Notes under the pieces: model-generated
What the model was told of the DNA's origin: nothing
Seen by the model: only the letters and a program-made list of their open reading frames with translations
The model's database searches: none
In this document: positions 47,694 to 58,300 of the stretch, one piece after another
How the letters are laid out: the number at the start of each line of letters is the position of its first letter
How positions within the stretch are numbered: position 1 is the first letter of the stretch
Made by a program: the position numbers and the translations under genes
Source of the DNA: Curvibacter gracilis ATCC BAA-807
GTDB taxonomy: Bacteria > Pseudomonadota > Gammaproteobacteria > Burkholderiales > Burkholderiaceae_C
Assembly: GCF_000518645.1 (NCBI RefSeq)
Contig: NZ_KI912466.1
Coordinates: 372,988 to 436,987 of the forward strand
Length of the DNA: 64,000 bases
Direction: 5' to 3'

Positions 47694-48055
47694 CCGTGAC
47701 AGGCGCAACCGCCGCCGCAAGAACCACCCGAGGCGGTGGGGGCTGAATCGGCCTTGGTCGTGCTGGCCGACGAGGACTCGGCCGGCGCGCTGGAGGCACC
47801 GGAGTCAGCGCCCGAGGCAGGGGCTGTGGCCGGAGCACTGGTTCCTGTGGCAGCACCATTGGTGCCACCGTTACCACCGCGGAAATCGGTCACATACCAG
47901 CCCGAACCCTTGAGCTGGAAACCGGCCGCCGTGATCTGTTTGCGGAAGGCCGAGGCATGGCAGGCGGGGCATTCCGTCAGCGGGGCGTCGGAGATTTTTT
48001 GCAAGACGTCTTTGCTGTGCCCGCAGGACTCGCATTTGTAGGCGTAGATTGGCAT
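47690..48055 (-). CDS. FmdB-family zinc-ribbon protein
   Basis: A 121-aa protein beginning MPIYAYKCESCGH, the FmdB regulatory-family zinc ribbon (C8, C11, then CPAC). A Ser/Ala-rich linker is followed by a Gly/Cys-rich tail (GGSCGGGCACHG) that could bind metal. The ATG at 48055 was preferred to an upstream in-frame ATG at 48118 because the ribbon begins there. FmdB proteins are named after a formamidase regulator but their role is generally unknown. Confidence 0.88.
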   Translation of the reverse strand: MPIYAYKCESCGHSKDVLQKISDAPLTECPACHASAFRKQITAAGFQLKGSGWYVTDFRGGNGGTNGAATGTSAPATAPASGADSGASSAPAESSSASTTKADSAPTASGGSCGGGCACHG

Positions 48056-48152
48056 GGCTTTCTGAGCTTGGAAGGGGGTTGCAAAACCCTCAATTATAGG
48101 CGGGCGGTCATTCTGCAAGAGCCGCCCGGTCGATGAGCATGGGGCCCGGGCC

Positions 48153-49607
48153 TCAAAGCCCCGGCAAGGCGTGGTGCGAGGCGTGGCTGTTGCGGATGGC
48201 CTGCGGCCCCAGCGAGCCGATCAGCATACCCGCCAGCGCCGCCACAAAGCCAGCCAGTTGGGCCGGCACCTCTTCCCCTGCAGGGGTCACGATGAACAGC
48301 AGCCAGCACAAGATACCCAGCACGATCGAAAACAAGGCGCCCTGGGTGGTGGCCCGCTTCCAGTAGAGACCGGCCGTCAGGGGCACGATCGCCCCCACCA
48401 GGGTGACCTGGTAGGCACCCGACACCATCTCGTAAATGGGCTTGTCCTTGGAGAGGATGGCATAGGTGCAAACGAAGACGCTGAAGATCAGCACGGTGAC
48501 GCGCATGGTGCGCAGCTCCTGCTGGTCGCTCTGGCGCGGAAAGAACTGACGCCAGATGTTCTCCACAAAGGTCACCGAGGGCGCCAGCAAGGTGGCCGAA
48601 GCCGTACTCTTGATGGCCGACAGCAGGGCACCGAAAAACAGCACCTGCATCACAAAAGGCATGTGCGTGCGCACCAGGGTGGGCAGGATCATCTGGCTGT
48701 CCACCTTGCGGCCGGTGGACAGGAGCTGCTCCGTGGTCTCGGGCATGATGATCAAGGCACTGGTGACCAGGAACATGGGCACGAAAGCAAACAGGATGTA
48801 GCAAATGCCGCCGATCACCGGGCCCCGGGTGGCGGCGCGCTCGTCCTTGGCCGACATCACCCACTGGAACACGTCCTGCTGCGGGATCGAGCCCAGCATC
48901 ATGGTCATGCCCGCGCCGATGAAGAACAGAATGTCCTTGAACTGCATGGGGGGCCAGAAGGCGAACAGGTCTTTTTCCTGGGCATAGGCCAGCACCTTGT
49001 CCACCCCACCCGCCTGTTGGCCGGCAAACACGGCCAGGATCAACAGGCCGCAGACCAGGATGATCATCTGGATGAAATCGGTCACCGCCACCGACCACAT
49101 GCCGCCGAACAAGGTGTAGGCCAGGATGGAGGCCGTGCCGATCAGCATGCCCACCGGCTGCGAGATGGCACCTTCGGACAGCACGTTGAAGACCAACCCC
49201 AGTGCCGTGACCTGGGCGGCCACCCAACCCAGGTAGCTGATGAGGATGATCAGCGAGCACAGGATTTCGATCACCCGGCCATAACGTTCACGGTAATAGT
49301 CGCTGATGGTGAGCAGCGACATCTTGTACAGCCGCGCCGAGAAGAACAGCCCGACCAGGATCAGGCAGAAGCCCGCCCCAAACGGGTCTTCGACCACGCC
49401 ATGCAGGCCTTCCTTGATGAAGGTGGCCGGGATGCCCATCACCGTTTCCGACCCGAACCAGGTGGCAAAGGTGGTGGTCACGATCATGAACAAGGGCAGA
49501 TGGCGCCCCGCGATCGCGAAATCGGCGGTGTTTTTCACCCGCTTGGCCGCCCACAGGCCGATGGCGATGGTGACGAGCAAGTAGATGATGACCAGGGTCA
49601 GCAGCAC
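48153..49607 (-). CDS. sodium:solute symporter
   Basis: A 484-aa inner-membrane SSS-family transporter with about 13 hydrophobic segments. Family features include TADFAIAGRHLPLFMIVTTTFATWFGSETVMG near residues 32-63 and the SAIKSTASATLLAPSVTF sodium-site region. The start is GTG at 49607 with a GGAGG Shine-Dalgarno 6 bases upstream. The substrate is unknown, possibly a small organic solute. It lies alone behind ubiB on the same strand. Confidence 0.9.
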   Translation of the reverse strand: MLLTLVIIYLLVTIAIGLWAAKRVKNTADFAIAGRHLPLFMIVTTTFATWFGSETVMGIPATFIKEGLHGVVEDPFGAGFCLILVGLFFSARLYKMSLLTISDYYRERYGRVIEILCSLIILISYLGWVAAQVTALGLVFNVLSEGAISQPVGMLIGTASILAYTLFGGMWSVAVTDFIQMIILVCGLLILAVFAGQQAGGVDKVLAYAQEKDLFAFWPPMQFKDILFFIGAGMTMMLGSIPQQDVFQWVMSAKDERAATRGPVIGGICYILFAFVPMFLVTSALIIMPETTEQLLSTGRKVDSQMILPTLVRTHMPFVMQVLFFGALLSAIKSTASATLLAPSVTFVENIWRQFFPRQSDQQELRTMRVTVLIFSVFVCTYAILSKDKPIYEMVSGAYQVTLVGAIVPLTAGLYWKRATTQGALFSIVLGILCWLLFIVTPAGEEVPAQLAGFVAALAGMLIGSLGPQAIRNSHASHHALPGL

Positions 49608-49667
49608 GGAAACCTCCAGGAAGACGGCGGATTATCCCGAAATCGGGCCCAGGCGGGCCGCTGGCCG

Positions 49668-51233
49668 TCAGAACAGACGGATTCTGATCACCAGTTGCAA
49701 CGCCAGCAGACCCAATACAAATCCCATGCCACCGTAGACGATGGACTGCAGCAGCCGGTTGGTGCGCCGCTGCTCGGCCAACAACAGGGCCAACTCCTTT
49801 TTATGCCCGGACGGGCCTTGCTCCAGATAGCCGGCCAGCAGGCGCGGCAGCTCGGGCAGCAGCTTGGCGTAACGGGGGAACTCGTCGCGCAACTGCTTGA
49901 ACAGGCGCTGCGGGCCCACCTGGTCGAGCATCCACTTCTCCAGGAAGGGCTTGGCCGTGCTCCAGAGGTCCAACTCGGGGTCCAGCTGCCGGCCCAGGCC
50001 CTCGATGTTGAGCAGGGTCTTCTGCAACAACACCAGCTGGGGCTGGATCTCGACCTGGAAGCGGCGCGAGGTCTGGAACAGGCGCATCAACACCATGCCC
50101 AGCGAGATTTCCTTGAGCGGACGGTCGAAATAGGGCTCGCACACACTGCGGATGGCGGCCTCCAGCTCATCGACCCGGGTTTCCGGGGGCACCCAGCCGC
50201 TTTCGATGTGCAGCTCGGCCACCCGTTTGTAGTCGCGACGGAAAAAGGCCGTGAAGTTCTGCGCCAGGTACTCCTTGTCGTACTCGGTCAGGGTGCCGAC
50301 GATGCCGAAGTCCAGCGAGATGTAGCGCCCGAAGGTGCCGGGCGCCAGACTGACCTGGATGTTGCCCGGGTGCATGTCGGCGTGGAAGAAGCCGTCGCGG
50401 AACACCTGGGTGAAGAAGATGGTGACGCCATCGCGCGCCAGCTGGGGAATGTTGACCCCGGCCTCGCGCAGGCGCTCAAGCTGGCTGATGGGCACGCCCT
50501 TCATGCGCTCCATGACCATCACCTCGGGGTGGCAGAAATCCCAGAACACCTCGGGGATCAGCACCAGATCCAGCCCGCTCATGTTGCGCCGCAACTGGGC
50601 GGCATTGGAGGCCTCGCGCACCAGATCCAGTTCGTCGTGCAGGTATTTGTCGAACTCGGCCACCACTTCGCGCGGTTTCAGGCGCTTGCCATCCGAACTC
50701 AGGCCCTCGACCCAGCCGGCCATCATGCGCATCAGGGCCAGGTCCTTGTCGATCACGGGCAGCATGCCGGGGCGCAGCACCTTGATCGCCACCTCGCGCT
50801 CCACCCCGGCCGCCGTGCGCACCACGCCGAAGTGCACCTGGGCAATCGAGGCGCTGGCCACGGGCTCGCGGTCAAAAGCCAGAAACACCTCGTCGACCGG
50901 ACGACGGAAGGCCCGCTCGATGGTAGCGACGGCCACGTCGGAGCTGAACGGAGGCACCCGGTCCTGCAGATGGGCCAGCTCTTCGGCAATGTCAGGGGGC
51001 AACAGATCGCGCCGGGTGGACAGCACCTGGCCGAACTTCACGAAGATGGGGCCCAGCTGCTCCAGCGCCTCGCGCAGGCGCTGCCCGCGCGGCGCGTCCA
51101 GCTTGCGGCCGATGGTGATGATGCGCGCCAGGCGGGTCATCCAGGGCCTGCCGAAATGGGTCAGCACCATCTCGTCGAGGCCATAGCGCAGCACCACCCA
51201 GAGGATGTAGCACCCTCGCAACAGACGGCTCAT
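49668..51233 (-). CDS. ubiB: ubiquinone biosynthesis regulatory kinase-like UbiB
   Basis: A 521-aa atypical kinase/ATPase of the ABC1/ADCK family needed for ubiquinone synthesis. It has the KxGQ region ([20 protein letters not shown]), the Ala-rich loop [22 protein letters not shown] with the catalytic Asp and DFGIVG. Two C-terminal hydrophobic segments anchor it. The ATG at 51233 overlaps the ubiJ stop (ATGA), which overrides a longer upstream reading of the frame. Confidence 0.94.
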   Translation of the reverse strand: MSRLLRGCYILWVVLRYGLDEMVLTHFGRPWMTRLARIITIGRKLDAPRGQRLREALEQLGPIFVKFGQVLSTRRDLLPPDIAEELAHLQDRVPPFSSDVAVATIERAFRRPVDEVFLAFDREPVASASIAQVHFGVVRTAAGVEREVAIKVLRPGMLPVIDKDLALMRMMAGWVEGLSSDGKRLKPREVVAEFDKYLHDELDLVREASNAAQLRRNMSGLDLVLIPEVFWDFCHPEVMVMERMKGVPISQLERLREAGVNIPQLARDGVTIFFTQVFRDGFFHADMHPGNIQVSLAPGTFGRYISLDFGIVGTLTEYDKEYLAQNFTAFFRRDYKRVAELHIESGWVPPETRVDELEAAIRSVCEPYFDRPLKEISLGMVLMRLFQTSRRFQVEIQPQLVLLQKTLLNIEGLGRQLDPELDLWSTAKPFLEKWMLDQVGPQRLFKQLRDEFPRYAKLLPELPRLLAGYLEQGPSGHKKELALLLAEQRRTNRLLQSIVYGGMGFVLGLLALQLVIRIRLF

Positions 51234-51784
51234 AGCCCGTCCTTGTCGCGCACGATGGAGGTGGCGGGGAAGCGGGTCACAAAATCCTTCAGACCGCGCG
51301 CCAGGTTTTTGACCGCCTGCACGACGGTGTGGGCCGGGCCATCGCCCACCACGCGGGCCAGGTCTTCTTCGAGATCCCAACGCACGTGGTCGACGATCCA
51401 GTTGATTTCGGCGGCAAATTGCACATCGCCCTCGATGCGCACCGGCGGCTTCTCACCTGCCACGACCGCCTGCACCAGGGAGGTGGGCGAGCTTTCAGTG
51501 ACAGAGAGGTGCAGATCGGAGTTCGCACCCGGCTCGGCCAGGTCGATCAGCCCTGCCGGGGTGATGATCAGCTTGATGTCAAAGAGGCGCCATTGCACGC
51601 TGGCCACGCGGCCCTTCTGGCGCGCAAGCCGGGCCATGGCCTCGGGCTCTTGCATCAACACGTGGTTGATGAGCAGCACACCACGGTGCTGCAACTCGCT
51701 CACCAGCCAGGCAGGTGGCTGGAAGGTGCTGGTGACGCGGTCAAACAGTTGATCGATCAGGGAAAAAGGGGTTGCTTGGGCCAT
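51230..51784 (-). CDS. ubiJ: ubiquinone biosynthesis accessory factor UbiJ
   Basis: A 184-aa SCP2-fold lipid-binding protein that in E. coli is part of the Ubi assembly. It has an early [21 protein letters not shown] and an amphipathic SCP2 core ([17 protein letters not shown]...[32 protein letters not shown]). It is short and followed by ubiB with ATGA overlap. The ubiE-(Tim44)-ubiJ-ubiB order supports the name. Confidence 0.88.
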   Translation of the reverse strand: MAQATPFSLIDQLFDRVTSTFQPPAWLVSELQHRGVLLINHVLMQEPEAMARLARQKGRVASVQWRLFDIKLIITPAGLIDLAEPGANSDLHLSVTESSPTSLVQAVVAGEKPPVRIEGDVQFAAEINWIVDHVRWDLEEDLARVVGDGPAHTVVQAVKNLARGLKDFVTRFPATSIVRDKDGL

Positions 51785-51872
51785 AGCCGGCGATTATTCC
51801 CCGAAAGTGAGGCGCCAGCCCGATGACCCTGCACAGGCCCGGGCAGGCGGCGGCCTCAAAGCGCGTTCAGGC

Positions 51873-52880
51873 TCACTGCAAGGCCTGCACGCCGGCCACC
51901 AGCCAGCCCGCACTGCCGTCCTTGGGCTTGGTCATGTTCCAGACCTCGCGGAAAGGATTGGGGCCCGCCGAGGGCTCCTCGCGGATCATGCCGGAGAACT
52001 CGACGCTGGCCATGTAGCCCTCGCCCAGGTCTTCGATGCCCAGCAGCTGGGCCTCGATCATGACCACGTCGGTCTTGTTCTGCTGCCCCGGGCGATGGGC
52101 TTCGCGCTCGTTGAGCTGCACACGGATCTCATCGAGCATGCCGTCGGTCATCATGGCGCGCAGGGTCGGGATGTCGGAACGGTCCCAGGCGGCCTGCAAG
52201 GCCACGAAGTTGCGCTTGGCCGCGCCCAGAAAACCCTCGGTGTCGAAACCGGCCGGAATACCCCAACTCTGGCTGCCCCCCAGCGCCGTGCCGATCAGGG
52301 CACCACCCGACTGGCGGCCGGCGGTCTCGGGGCCGAACTGGCTTTGGCGCTCCCAGGGCCGGGCCGAGGCATCGTTGCCGACGTGATCGGGGCTGTACTG
52401 GCGCAGGGCCGGCGCGGCGGCAGGCGAGCCCGCGCCCTGGAATGCATAGGGGCCGGAGGCCGCAGCGGTACCCCGGCGGCTGCGCATGAACCACCCGATC
52501 AGGGCCATGACCACCATGGCCAGCAAGGCCACCATCAGAATCTGACCGAAGGCCTCGCCGAAACCCAGCGAGTGGGCGAGCCAGGCCAGGCCCAGGCCAG
52601 CCGCCAGTCCGCCCAGCATGGCACCCCAGGGGCGGCGCGGCGCCTGGGCCGCGGCCGGGGCAGGTGCCGGTGCGGGTTTGGCCACCGAGGACGCGGCGCC
52701 GGCCGGGGCCACCGATGGCGACGCGGGCATTGCCGGGGCGGGCGAAGCCGCCTCACGCTGGGTCACATTCGAGGATTGACGCCCGATCGATTGGCCGCCC
52801 CCCAGCCTGCGTGCGGCCTCGGCCTCCTGGCCAGCCATCACCAGTGCCAGCGCCAGCACCACGGACCAAAGCTTCATCAT
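51873..52880 (-). CDS. exported Tim44-domain protein
   Basis: A 335-aa product. The signal peptide (MMKLWSVVLALALVMAGQEAEA) is followed by an Ala/Pro-rich linker, two hydrophobic segments around residues 85-130 and a C-terminal Tim44-like domain (about 190-335, with FVALQAAWDRSDIPTLRAMMTDGMLDEIR). The bacterial role is unknown. It lies between ubiE and ubiJ and may act with membrane quinone enzymes, but that is only inferred from position. A GGAG Shine-Dalgarno precedes the start. Confidence 0.88.
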   Translation of the reverse strand: MMKLWSVVLALALVMAGQEAEAARRLGGGQSIGRQSSNVTQREAASPAPAMPASPSVAPAGAASSVAKPAPAPAPAAAQAPRRPWGAMLGGLAAGLGLAWLAHSLGFGEAFGQILMVALLAMVVMALIGWFMRSRRGTAAASGPYAFQGAGSPAAAPALRQYSPDHVGNDASARPWERQSQFGPETAGRQSGGALIGTALGGSQSWGIPAGFDTEGFLGAAKRNFVALQAAWDRSDIPTLRAMMTDGMLDEIRVQLNEREAHRPGQQNKTDVVMIEAQLLGIEDLGEGYMASVEFSGMIREEPSAGPNPFREVWNMTKPKDGSAGWLVAGVQALQ

Positions 52881-52945
52881 GTCATCTCCATCTTCTCGTT
52901 CAGTGGGGGCAAGCCCCGTTCAATCGCTTGGGGCGCGCACGCCCC

Positions 52946-53677
52946 TCAACACTTGATGCCGACGTGCAGGGCCACCACCCCACCGGTGAGGTTGTGGTAG
53001 TCCACATGGCCGAAACCCGCCTGCTTCATCAGGGCCTTGAGCTCTTCCTGCCCAGGGTGCATGCGGATCGATTCGGCCAGGTAGCGGTAGCTGTCGGCAT
53101 CGCCGGCCACCATCTGCCCCAGCCGGGGCAGGATCTTGAAGGAATACCAGTCGTAGGGCTTGGCCAGCGGCGCCGCCACCTTGGAGAACTCGAGCACCAG
53201 CAGCTTGCCGCGCGGCTTGAGCACGCGGTTCATCTCGGCCAGGGCCTGGTCCTTGTGGGTCATGTTGCGCAGGCCGAAGGCCACGCTGACCACATCGAAA
53301 TGGTTGTCGGGGAACGGCAGCTTTTCAGCATCGCACACCAGGGTGGGCAGCACCACGCCGGCATCGAGCAGGCGGTTGCGCCCGGTGCGCAGCATGGCCT
53401 CGTTGATGTCGGTGTGCACCACCCGCCCCGTGCGGCCGACCTTCTTGGAAAAGGCCATGGCCAGGTCGCCGGTGCCGCCGGCGATGTCGAGCACCTGATC
53501 GCCTTCATGCAGGTTGGCCACCATGACGGTGTAGGCCTTCCAGGCCCGGTGCAGGCCCAGGGACATCAGGTCGTTCATGATGTCGTAGCGTGACGCGACC
53601 GAGTCGAAGACCCCACGGACCTTGCGAGCCTTCTCCTGCTCGTCCACCGACTGAAAACCGAAATGTGTCGTGCTCAT
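52946..53677 (-). CDS. ubiE: ubiquinone/menaquinone C-methyltransferase
   Basis: A 243-aa SAM-dependent methyltransferase acting on the benzoquinone ring. Motif [13 protein letters not shown] is near residue 63, followed by [25 protein letters not shown] and GKLLVLEFS. Length is typical. It heads the ubi cluster (ubiE, Tim44-like, ubiJ, ubiB). Two short GC hairpins (for example GGGGCG/CGCCCC at 52930-52945) lie between it and the Tim44-like gene. Confidence 0.95.
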   Translation of the reverse strand: MSTTHFGFQSVDEQEKARKVRGVFDSVASRYDIMNDLMSLGLHRAWKAYTVMVANLHEGDQVLDIAGGTGDLAMAFSKKVGRTGRVVHTDINEAMLRTGRNRLLDAGVVLPTLVCDAEKLPFPDNHFDVVSVAFGLRNMTHKDQALAEMNRVLKPRGKLLVLEFSKVAAPLAKPYDWYSFKILPRLGQMVAGDADSYRYLAESIRMHPGQEELKALMKQAGFGHVDYHNLTGGVVALHVGIKC

Positions 53678-53760
53678 GGCTGAATGCTATACGTTAGTGC
53701 CTCTGTCACCGGCGACAACCCCGCTTGCGGCAGGGTGGGGCCTGGTCCGGGCGGAGTGGA

Positions 53761-54174
53761 TCAGTGGCTGGAGCAGCCATGCCCGCCCTTGATGGGCATG
53801 GGGTCATCGCGGCCGCGACCGGCAGCCTGCAGGCGGGCCTCGTACTCGGCCCAGAGTTCGGCCTGACGGCTGCCCAGCGAATAGAGATAGTCCCAGGTGA
53901 AGATGCCGCTCTCATGGCCATCGGTGAACAAGGGCTTGACGGCATAGTTGCCCACCGGCTCCAGGCCCAGCAGGCCCACCTCACGCTTGCCGGTCTGCAG
54001 GGTTTCCTGGCCCGGGCCGTGGCCCTGGACTTCGGCCGAGGGCGAATAGACACGCATCAACTCGAAGGGCAGGCGGAACACGGCGCCATCCGAGAATGCC
54101 ACTTCCAGCACGCGCGACTGCCCGTGCACCGTGAGCGCCGTGGGGGTCGGGGCGCCTGCCGTGAGTCCTGCCAT
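53761..54174 (-). CDS. DUF971-domain protein
   Basis: A 137-aa protein with the gamma-butyrobetaine-hydroxylase-like N-terminal domain (DUF971), shown by LEVAFSDGAVFRLPFELMRVYSPSAE and NYAVKPLFTDGHESGIFTWDYLY. The C-terminus GGHGCSSH may bind metal. It lacks a hydroxylase catalytic domain. It is found directly upstream of ubiE in many betaproteobacteria. The ATG at 54174 was chosen because the upstream frame reads poorly. Function is unknown. Confidence 0.85.
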   Translation of the reverse strand: MAGLTAGAPTPTALTVHGQSRVLEVAFSDGAVFRLPFELMRVYSPSAEVQGHGPGQETLQTGKREVGLLGLEPVGNYAVKPLFTDGHESGIFTWDYLYSLGSRQAELWAEYEARLQAAGRGRDDPMPIKGGHGCSSH

Positions 54175-54334
54175 GAAAATCGTCCTGCCTTGCTTGTGGG
54201 TGAAACCGCCTGGGGCGGTACAGCGCGCATTGTCCCACCACACGCAGGAAGCCTGCGGCAAGAAGGGGCAAATCAGCAAGGCTGGGGGCACTCAAACCTG
54301 ACGCGCGTCAAGTCTGCGCCCCGGCTCAAAGCCG

Positions 54335-55321
54335 TTACTGGGGTTGGAAGCCGCTGGATTTGATGATGCGCGCCCAGGTCTGGGCGTAGCTGCGCTCGCG
54401 CGCGGCCAGTTGCGCGCCGGTGGAATAACCCACGCTCAGGCCCATGGCGGTCAGCCGATCGTGGACCTCGGGCAGGGCCAGCACCTTGGCCAGGGCCGCA
54501 GAAAAGGGGTCCAGCGAGGCCTTGGGCGTGCCGGCCACGGTAAAGATGCCGTAGTACGGCACGTCCTCGAAACCAGCCAGTCCCAGCTCGGCAAAGCTGG
54601 GCACATCGGGCAGGGCCGCCTGGCGCTTGTCGCCCAGCACCGCCACCACGCGCAGCTTGCCAGCGCGGTGGTTCTCGATGAAATCGGGCACCGAGGCCAC
54701 GCCGGCACCGATCTGGTTGCCCAGCATGTCGGCTAGCATGGGGGCGCTGCCGCGGTAGGGCACCGAGACCAGGTCCAGCTTGTTCTTCTCGCCGATCACC
54801 TTGACCAGGAATTCCGGCACCGAGGCCGGCGCCGGCACCCCGACATTGCCCTTGCCGCCCGCCGCTTGCACTGCCGCGACATAGTCCTTGAACGACTTGG
54901 CGGGTGTGCCGCTGGACACCGCAAAGGCATTGACGAAGGTGGCCAGACCACCCACGGCCACGAAATCGTGGGCAGGGTCAAACCCAGGGTTCTTCACCAC
55001 CAGGGGCAGGATGGAGATGGTGTGGTCATGGCTCAGGAAATAGGTGCTGCCATCGGGCGGCGAGGCCTTGAGGGCCTGGGCCGCCACCTGCCCGCCCGCG
55101 CCGGGGCGGTTGTCCACCACCACCGGCACGCCCAGCTCGTCCTTGAGTTTGTCGGCCAGGGTGCGGGCGATCACGTCGGTGCCGCCGCCGGCCGGGAAAC
55201 CCACCAGCAAACGGATGGGCTTGGCGGTCTGCGCACCCACCAGGCCCGCGGCCGTGAGGGCGGCGGCAGCCACCAGGCCGCGCAGGGTGTTGACCATCAG
55301 GGCTCGGCGAACGATCGACAT
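54335..55321 (-). CDS. Bug-family periplasmic receptor (TctC-like)
   Basis: A 328-aa extracytoplasmic solute receptor of the tripartite tricarboxylate/Bug family. The signal peptide MSIVRRALMVNTLRGLVAAAALTAAG...AQ is followed by KPIRLLVGFPAGGGTDVIART, VDNRPGAGGQVAAQALKASPPDG and the SVPYRGSAPMLADMLGNQIG block. It is an orphan, since no TctA/TctB membrane genes are near. It lies 31 bp behind the giant dehydrogenase, so they are probably co-expressed. The ligand is likely an organic acid. GGAG precedes the ATG. Confidence 0.92.
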   Translation of the reverse strand: MSIVRRALMVNTLRGLVAAAALTAAGLVGAQTAKPIRLLVGFPAGGGTDVIARTLADKLKDELGVPVVVDNRPGAGGQVAAQALKASPPDGSTYFLSHDHTISILPLVVKNPGFDPAHDFVAVGGLATFVNAFAVSSGTPAKSFKDYVAAVQAAGGKGNVGVPAPASVPEFLVKVIGEKNKLDLVSVPYRGSAPMLADMLGNQIGAGVASVPDFIENHRAGKLRVVAVLGDKRQAALPDVPSFAELGLAGFEDVPYYGIFTVAGTPKASLDPFSAALAKVLALPEVHDRLTAMGLSVGYSTGAQLAARERSYAQTWARIIKSSGFQPQ

Positions 55322-55352
55322 GAGAGGCTCCACAACAAAGTTGACGATGAAA

Positions 55353-58300
55353 TCAGACCAGCACGCGCTCGATGCCACCGGCGTTGGCGGCGGACACATA
55401 CTGCGGCAGCCAGTCGGCCCCCAGGATCTGCTGAGCCATCTCGACCACGATGTAGTCGGCCTCGAGCAGGCCGTTGTTCAGGTCGTCGCCATAGCGGGTC
55501 AGGCCTTGCAGGCAGCTCGGGCAGCTGGTGAGGATCTTGACATTGTCCTTCGGGCCCACGGCGCCCGAGGCACGCAACGCCGCCTCACCCTTGCGGATTT
55601 CCTCTTCCTTGCGGAAGCGCACCTGGGTGGAGATGTCGGGCCGGGTCACGCCCAGCGTGCCCGACTCGCCGCAGCAACGCTCGCTCTTGAGCACCTGGTC
55701 GCCGATCAGGGCCTTGACGGTCTTCATCGGGTCCTGCAGCTTCATGGGCGTGTGGCAGGGGTCGTGGTACAGGTAGCCCGCGCCCGAAGAGGTGTCGAGC
55801 GTGATGCCCTTTTCCAGCAGGTACTCGTGGATGTCGATGATGCGGCAGCCCGGGAAGATCTTCTCGAACTCATAGCCCTGCAACTGGTCGTAGCAGGTGC
55901 CGCAGCTCACCACCACGGTCTTGATGTCGAGGTAGTTGAGCGTGTTGGCCACGCGGTGGAACAACACCCGGTTGTCGGTGATGATCTTCTCCGCCTTGTC
56001 GAACTGACCGCTGCCGCGCTGTGGGTAGCCGCAGCACAGGTAGCCCGGCGGCAGCACGGTCTGCACCCCGGCATGCCACAGCATGGCCTGGGTGGCCAGG
56101 CCGACCTGGCTGAACAGGCGCTCCGAACCACAACCCGGGAAATAGAACACGGCCTCGCTGTCCGCGGTGGTGGCCTGCGGGTTGCGGATGATGGGCACGT
56201 AGTCCTTGTCCTCGATGTCGAGCAGCGCGCGTGCCGTCTTCTTGGGCAGGTTGCCCGGCATCTTCTTGTTAATGAAGTGGATGATCTGCTCCTTGATCGG
56301 AGCGGCCCCCACCGTGGCCGGCGGCGCACCGGTCTGCTTGCGGGCCATGCCCTTGAGCAAATCATTGGCCAGGCGCTGCGCCTTCATGCCCACGCCCACC
56401 ATGGCCGAGCGGGCCAGCTTGATGGTCTCGGGGTTGGTGGCGTTGAGCATGAACATGGCCGCGGCGTTGCCAGGGCGGAAGCTCTTCTGCCCCATCTTGC
56501 GCAGCAGGTTGCGCATGTTCATGGTGACGTCGCCGAAGTCGATCTTCACCGGGCAGGGGCTGAGGCACTTGTGGCACACCGTGCAGTGGTCGGCCACGTC
56601 TTCAAACTCCTGCCAGTGCTTGATCGACACACCGCGGCGGGTCTGCTCCTCGTACAGGAAGGCCTCGACCAGCAGCGAGGTGGCCAGGATCTTGTTGCGC
56701 GGGCTGTACAGCAGGTTGGCGCGCGGCACATGGGTGGCGCACACGGGCTTGCACTTGCCGCAACGCAGGCAGTCCTTGACCGAATCGGCGATGGCGCCGA
56801 TGTCGCTCTGCTGCATGATCAGCGACTCATGGCCCATCAGGCCGAAGCTCGGCGTGTAGGCATTGGTCAGGTCGGCGTGCAGGGTCTCGGGGGTGCCGGC
56901 CGGGGCGCGCAGCAGCTTGCCCTTGTTGAAGCGGCCCTCGGGGTCGACCTTCTGCTTGTATTCGGTGAACGGACGCAGTTCGGCGTCGCTCAGGAATTCG
57001 AGCTTGGTGATGCCGATGCCGTGCTCACCCGAGATCACGCCGTCCAGGCTGCGCGCCAGCACCATGATGCGGGCCACGGCCTCGTGGGCGGTCTGCAGCA
57101 TCTCGTAGTTGTCGCTGTTGACCGGGATGTTGGTGTGCACATTGCCGTCGCCGGCGTGCATGTGCAGCGCCACCCAGACACGGCCCTTGAGCACGCTTTG
57201 GTGGATGGTGTTGACTTCGTCCAGGATGGGCTTGAAGGCCGCCCCCGTGAAGATGCCCTGCAGCGGGCTGCGGATCTGCGTCTTCCAGCTGGCGCGCAGG
57301 CTGTGGTCCTGCAGTTGCGGGAACAGGGTGTCGACGTCGTTGAGCCAGCCCGCCCACAGGTCGCGGGTTTCCTGCAGCACGGCAATGGCCTGGCCCACGC
57401 GCTGCTCGAGCAGCTCGGGCGAGGGCATTTCGCTGGCGTCGTCGGCCTTGCCCAGGGGCAGCTTGCCCTGCTTGAAGAAGGCCTCCAGCTCGTGGCACAG
57501 CTTGAGCTTGTTGCGCAGCGACAGCTCGATGTTGATGCGTTCGATGCCGTCGGTGTACTCGGCCATGCGCGGCAGCGGGATCACCACGTCTTCATTGATC
57601 TTGAAGGCGTTGGTGTGGCGGCTGATGGCCGCCGTCTTCTTGCGGTCGGCCCAGAACTTCTTGCGCGCATCGGCGCTGATGGCGATGAAGCCCTCGCCAT
57701 TGCGCGAGTTGGCGATGCGAACCACCTCCGAGGTGATGCGGGCCACGTCGTCGGCGTTGTCGCCCGCGATGTCACCGATCAGCACCATCTTGGGCAGGCC
57801 GCCGTTGCCCTTCTTGCTCTTGGTGGCATAACCCACCGCCTTCAGGTAGCGGTCGTCCAGGTGCTCCAGGCCGGCCAGCAAGACGCCGCTGCGCTTTTGC
57901 TCGGCGAACATGAAGTCCTTGATCTCGACGATGCTGGGCACCGCATCCTTGGCATTGCCGAAGAACTCCAGGCACACCGTGCGGGTGTGCTCGGGCATGC
58001 GGTGCACCACCCAGCGTGCGCTGGTGATCAGGCCGTCGCAGCCCTCTTTCTGGATGCCCGGCAGGCCCGCCAGGAACTTGTCGGTCACGTCCTTGCCCAG
58101 GCCTTCCTTGCGGAAGGTCCGGCCCGGGATGGCCAGGCGCTCGGTGCGCACCGGGGTCTTGCCATCGGCTTCGAAGTACTTCAGCTCGAAGGTGGCGACC
58201 TCGGCATCGTGGATCTTGCCCAGGTTGTGGTCCAGGCGCGTCACCTCCAGCCATTGGGCATCGGGGGTGACCATGCGCCAGCTGGCCAGGTTGTCCAGGG

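Noticed and set aside
48171-51752. A 1,193-codon plus-strand open frame across the symporter, ubiB and ubiJ
   Set aside because: It crosses three recognised minus-strand genes, and its His/Gln/Arg-rich translation is typical of antisense frames in high-GC DNA.
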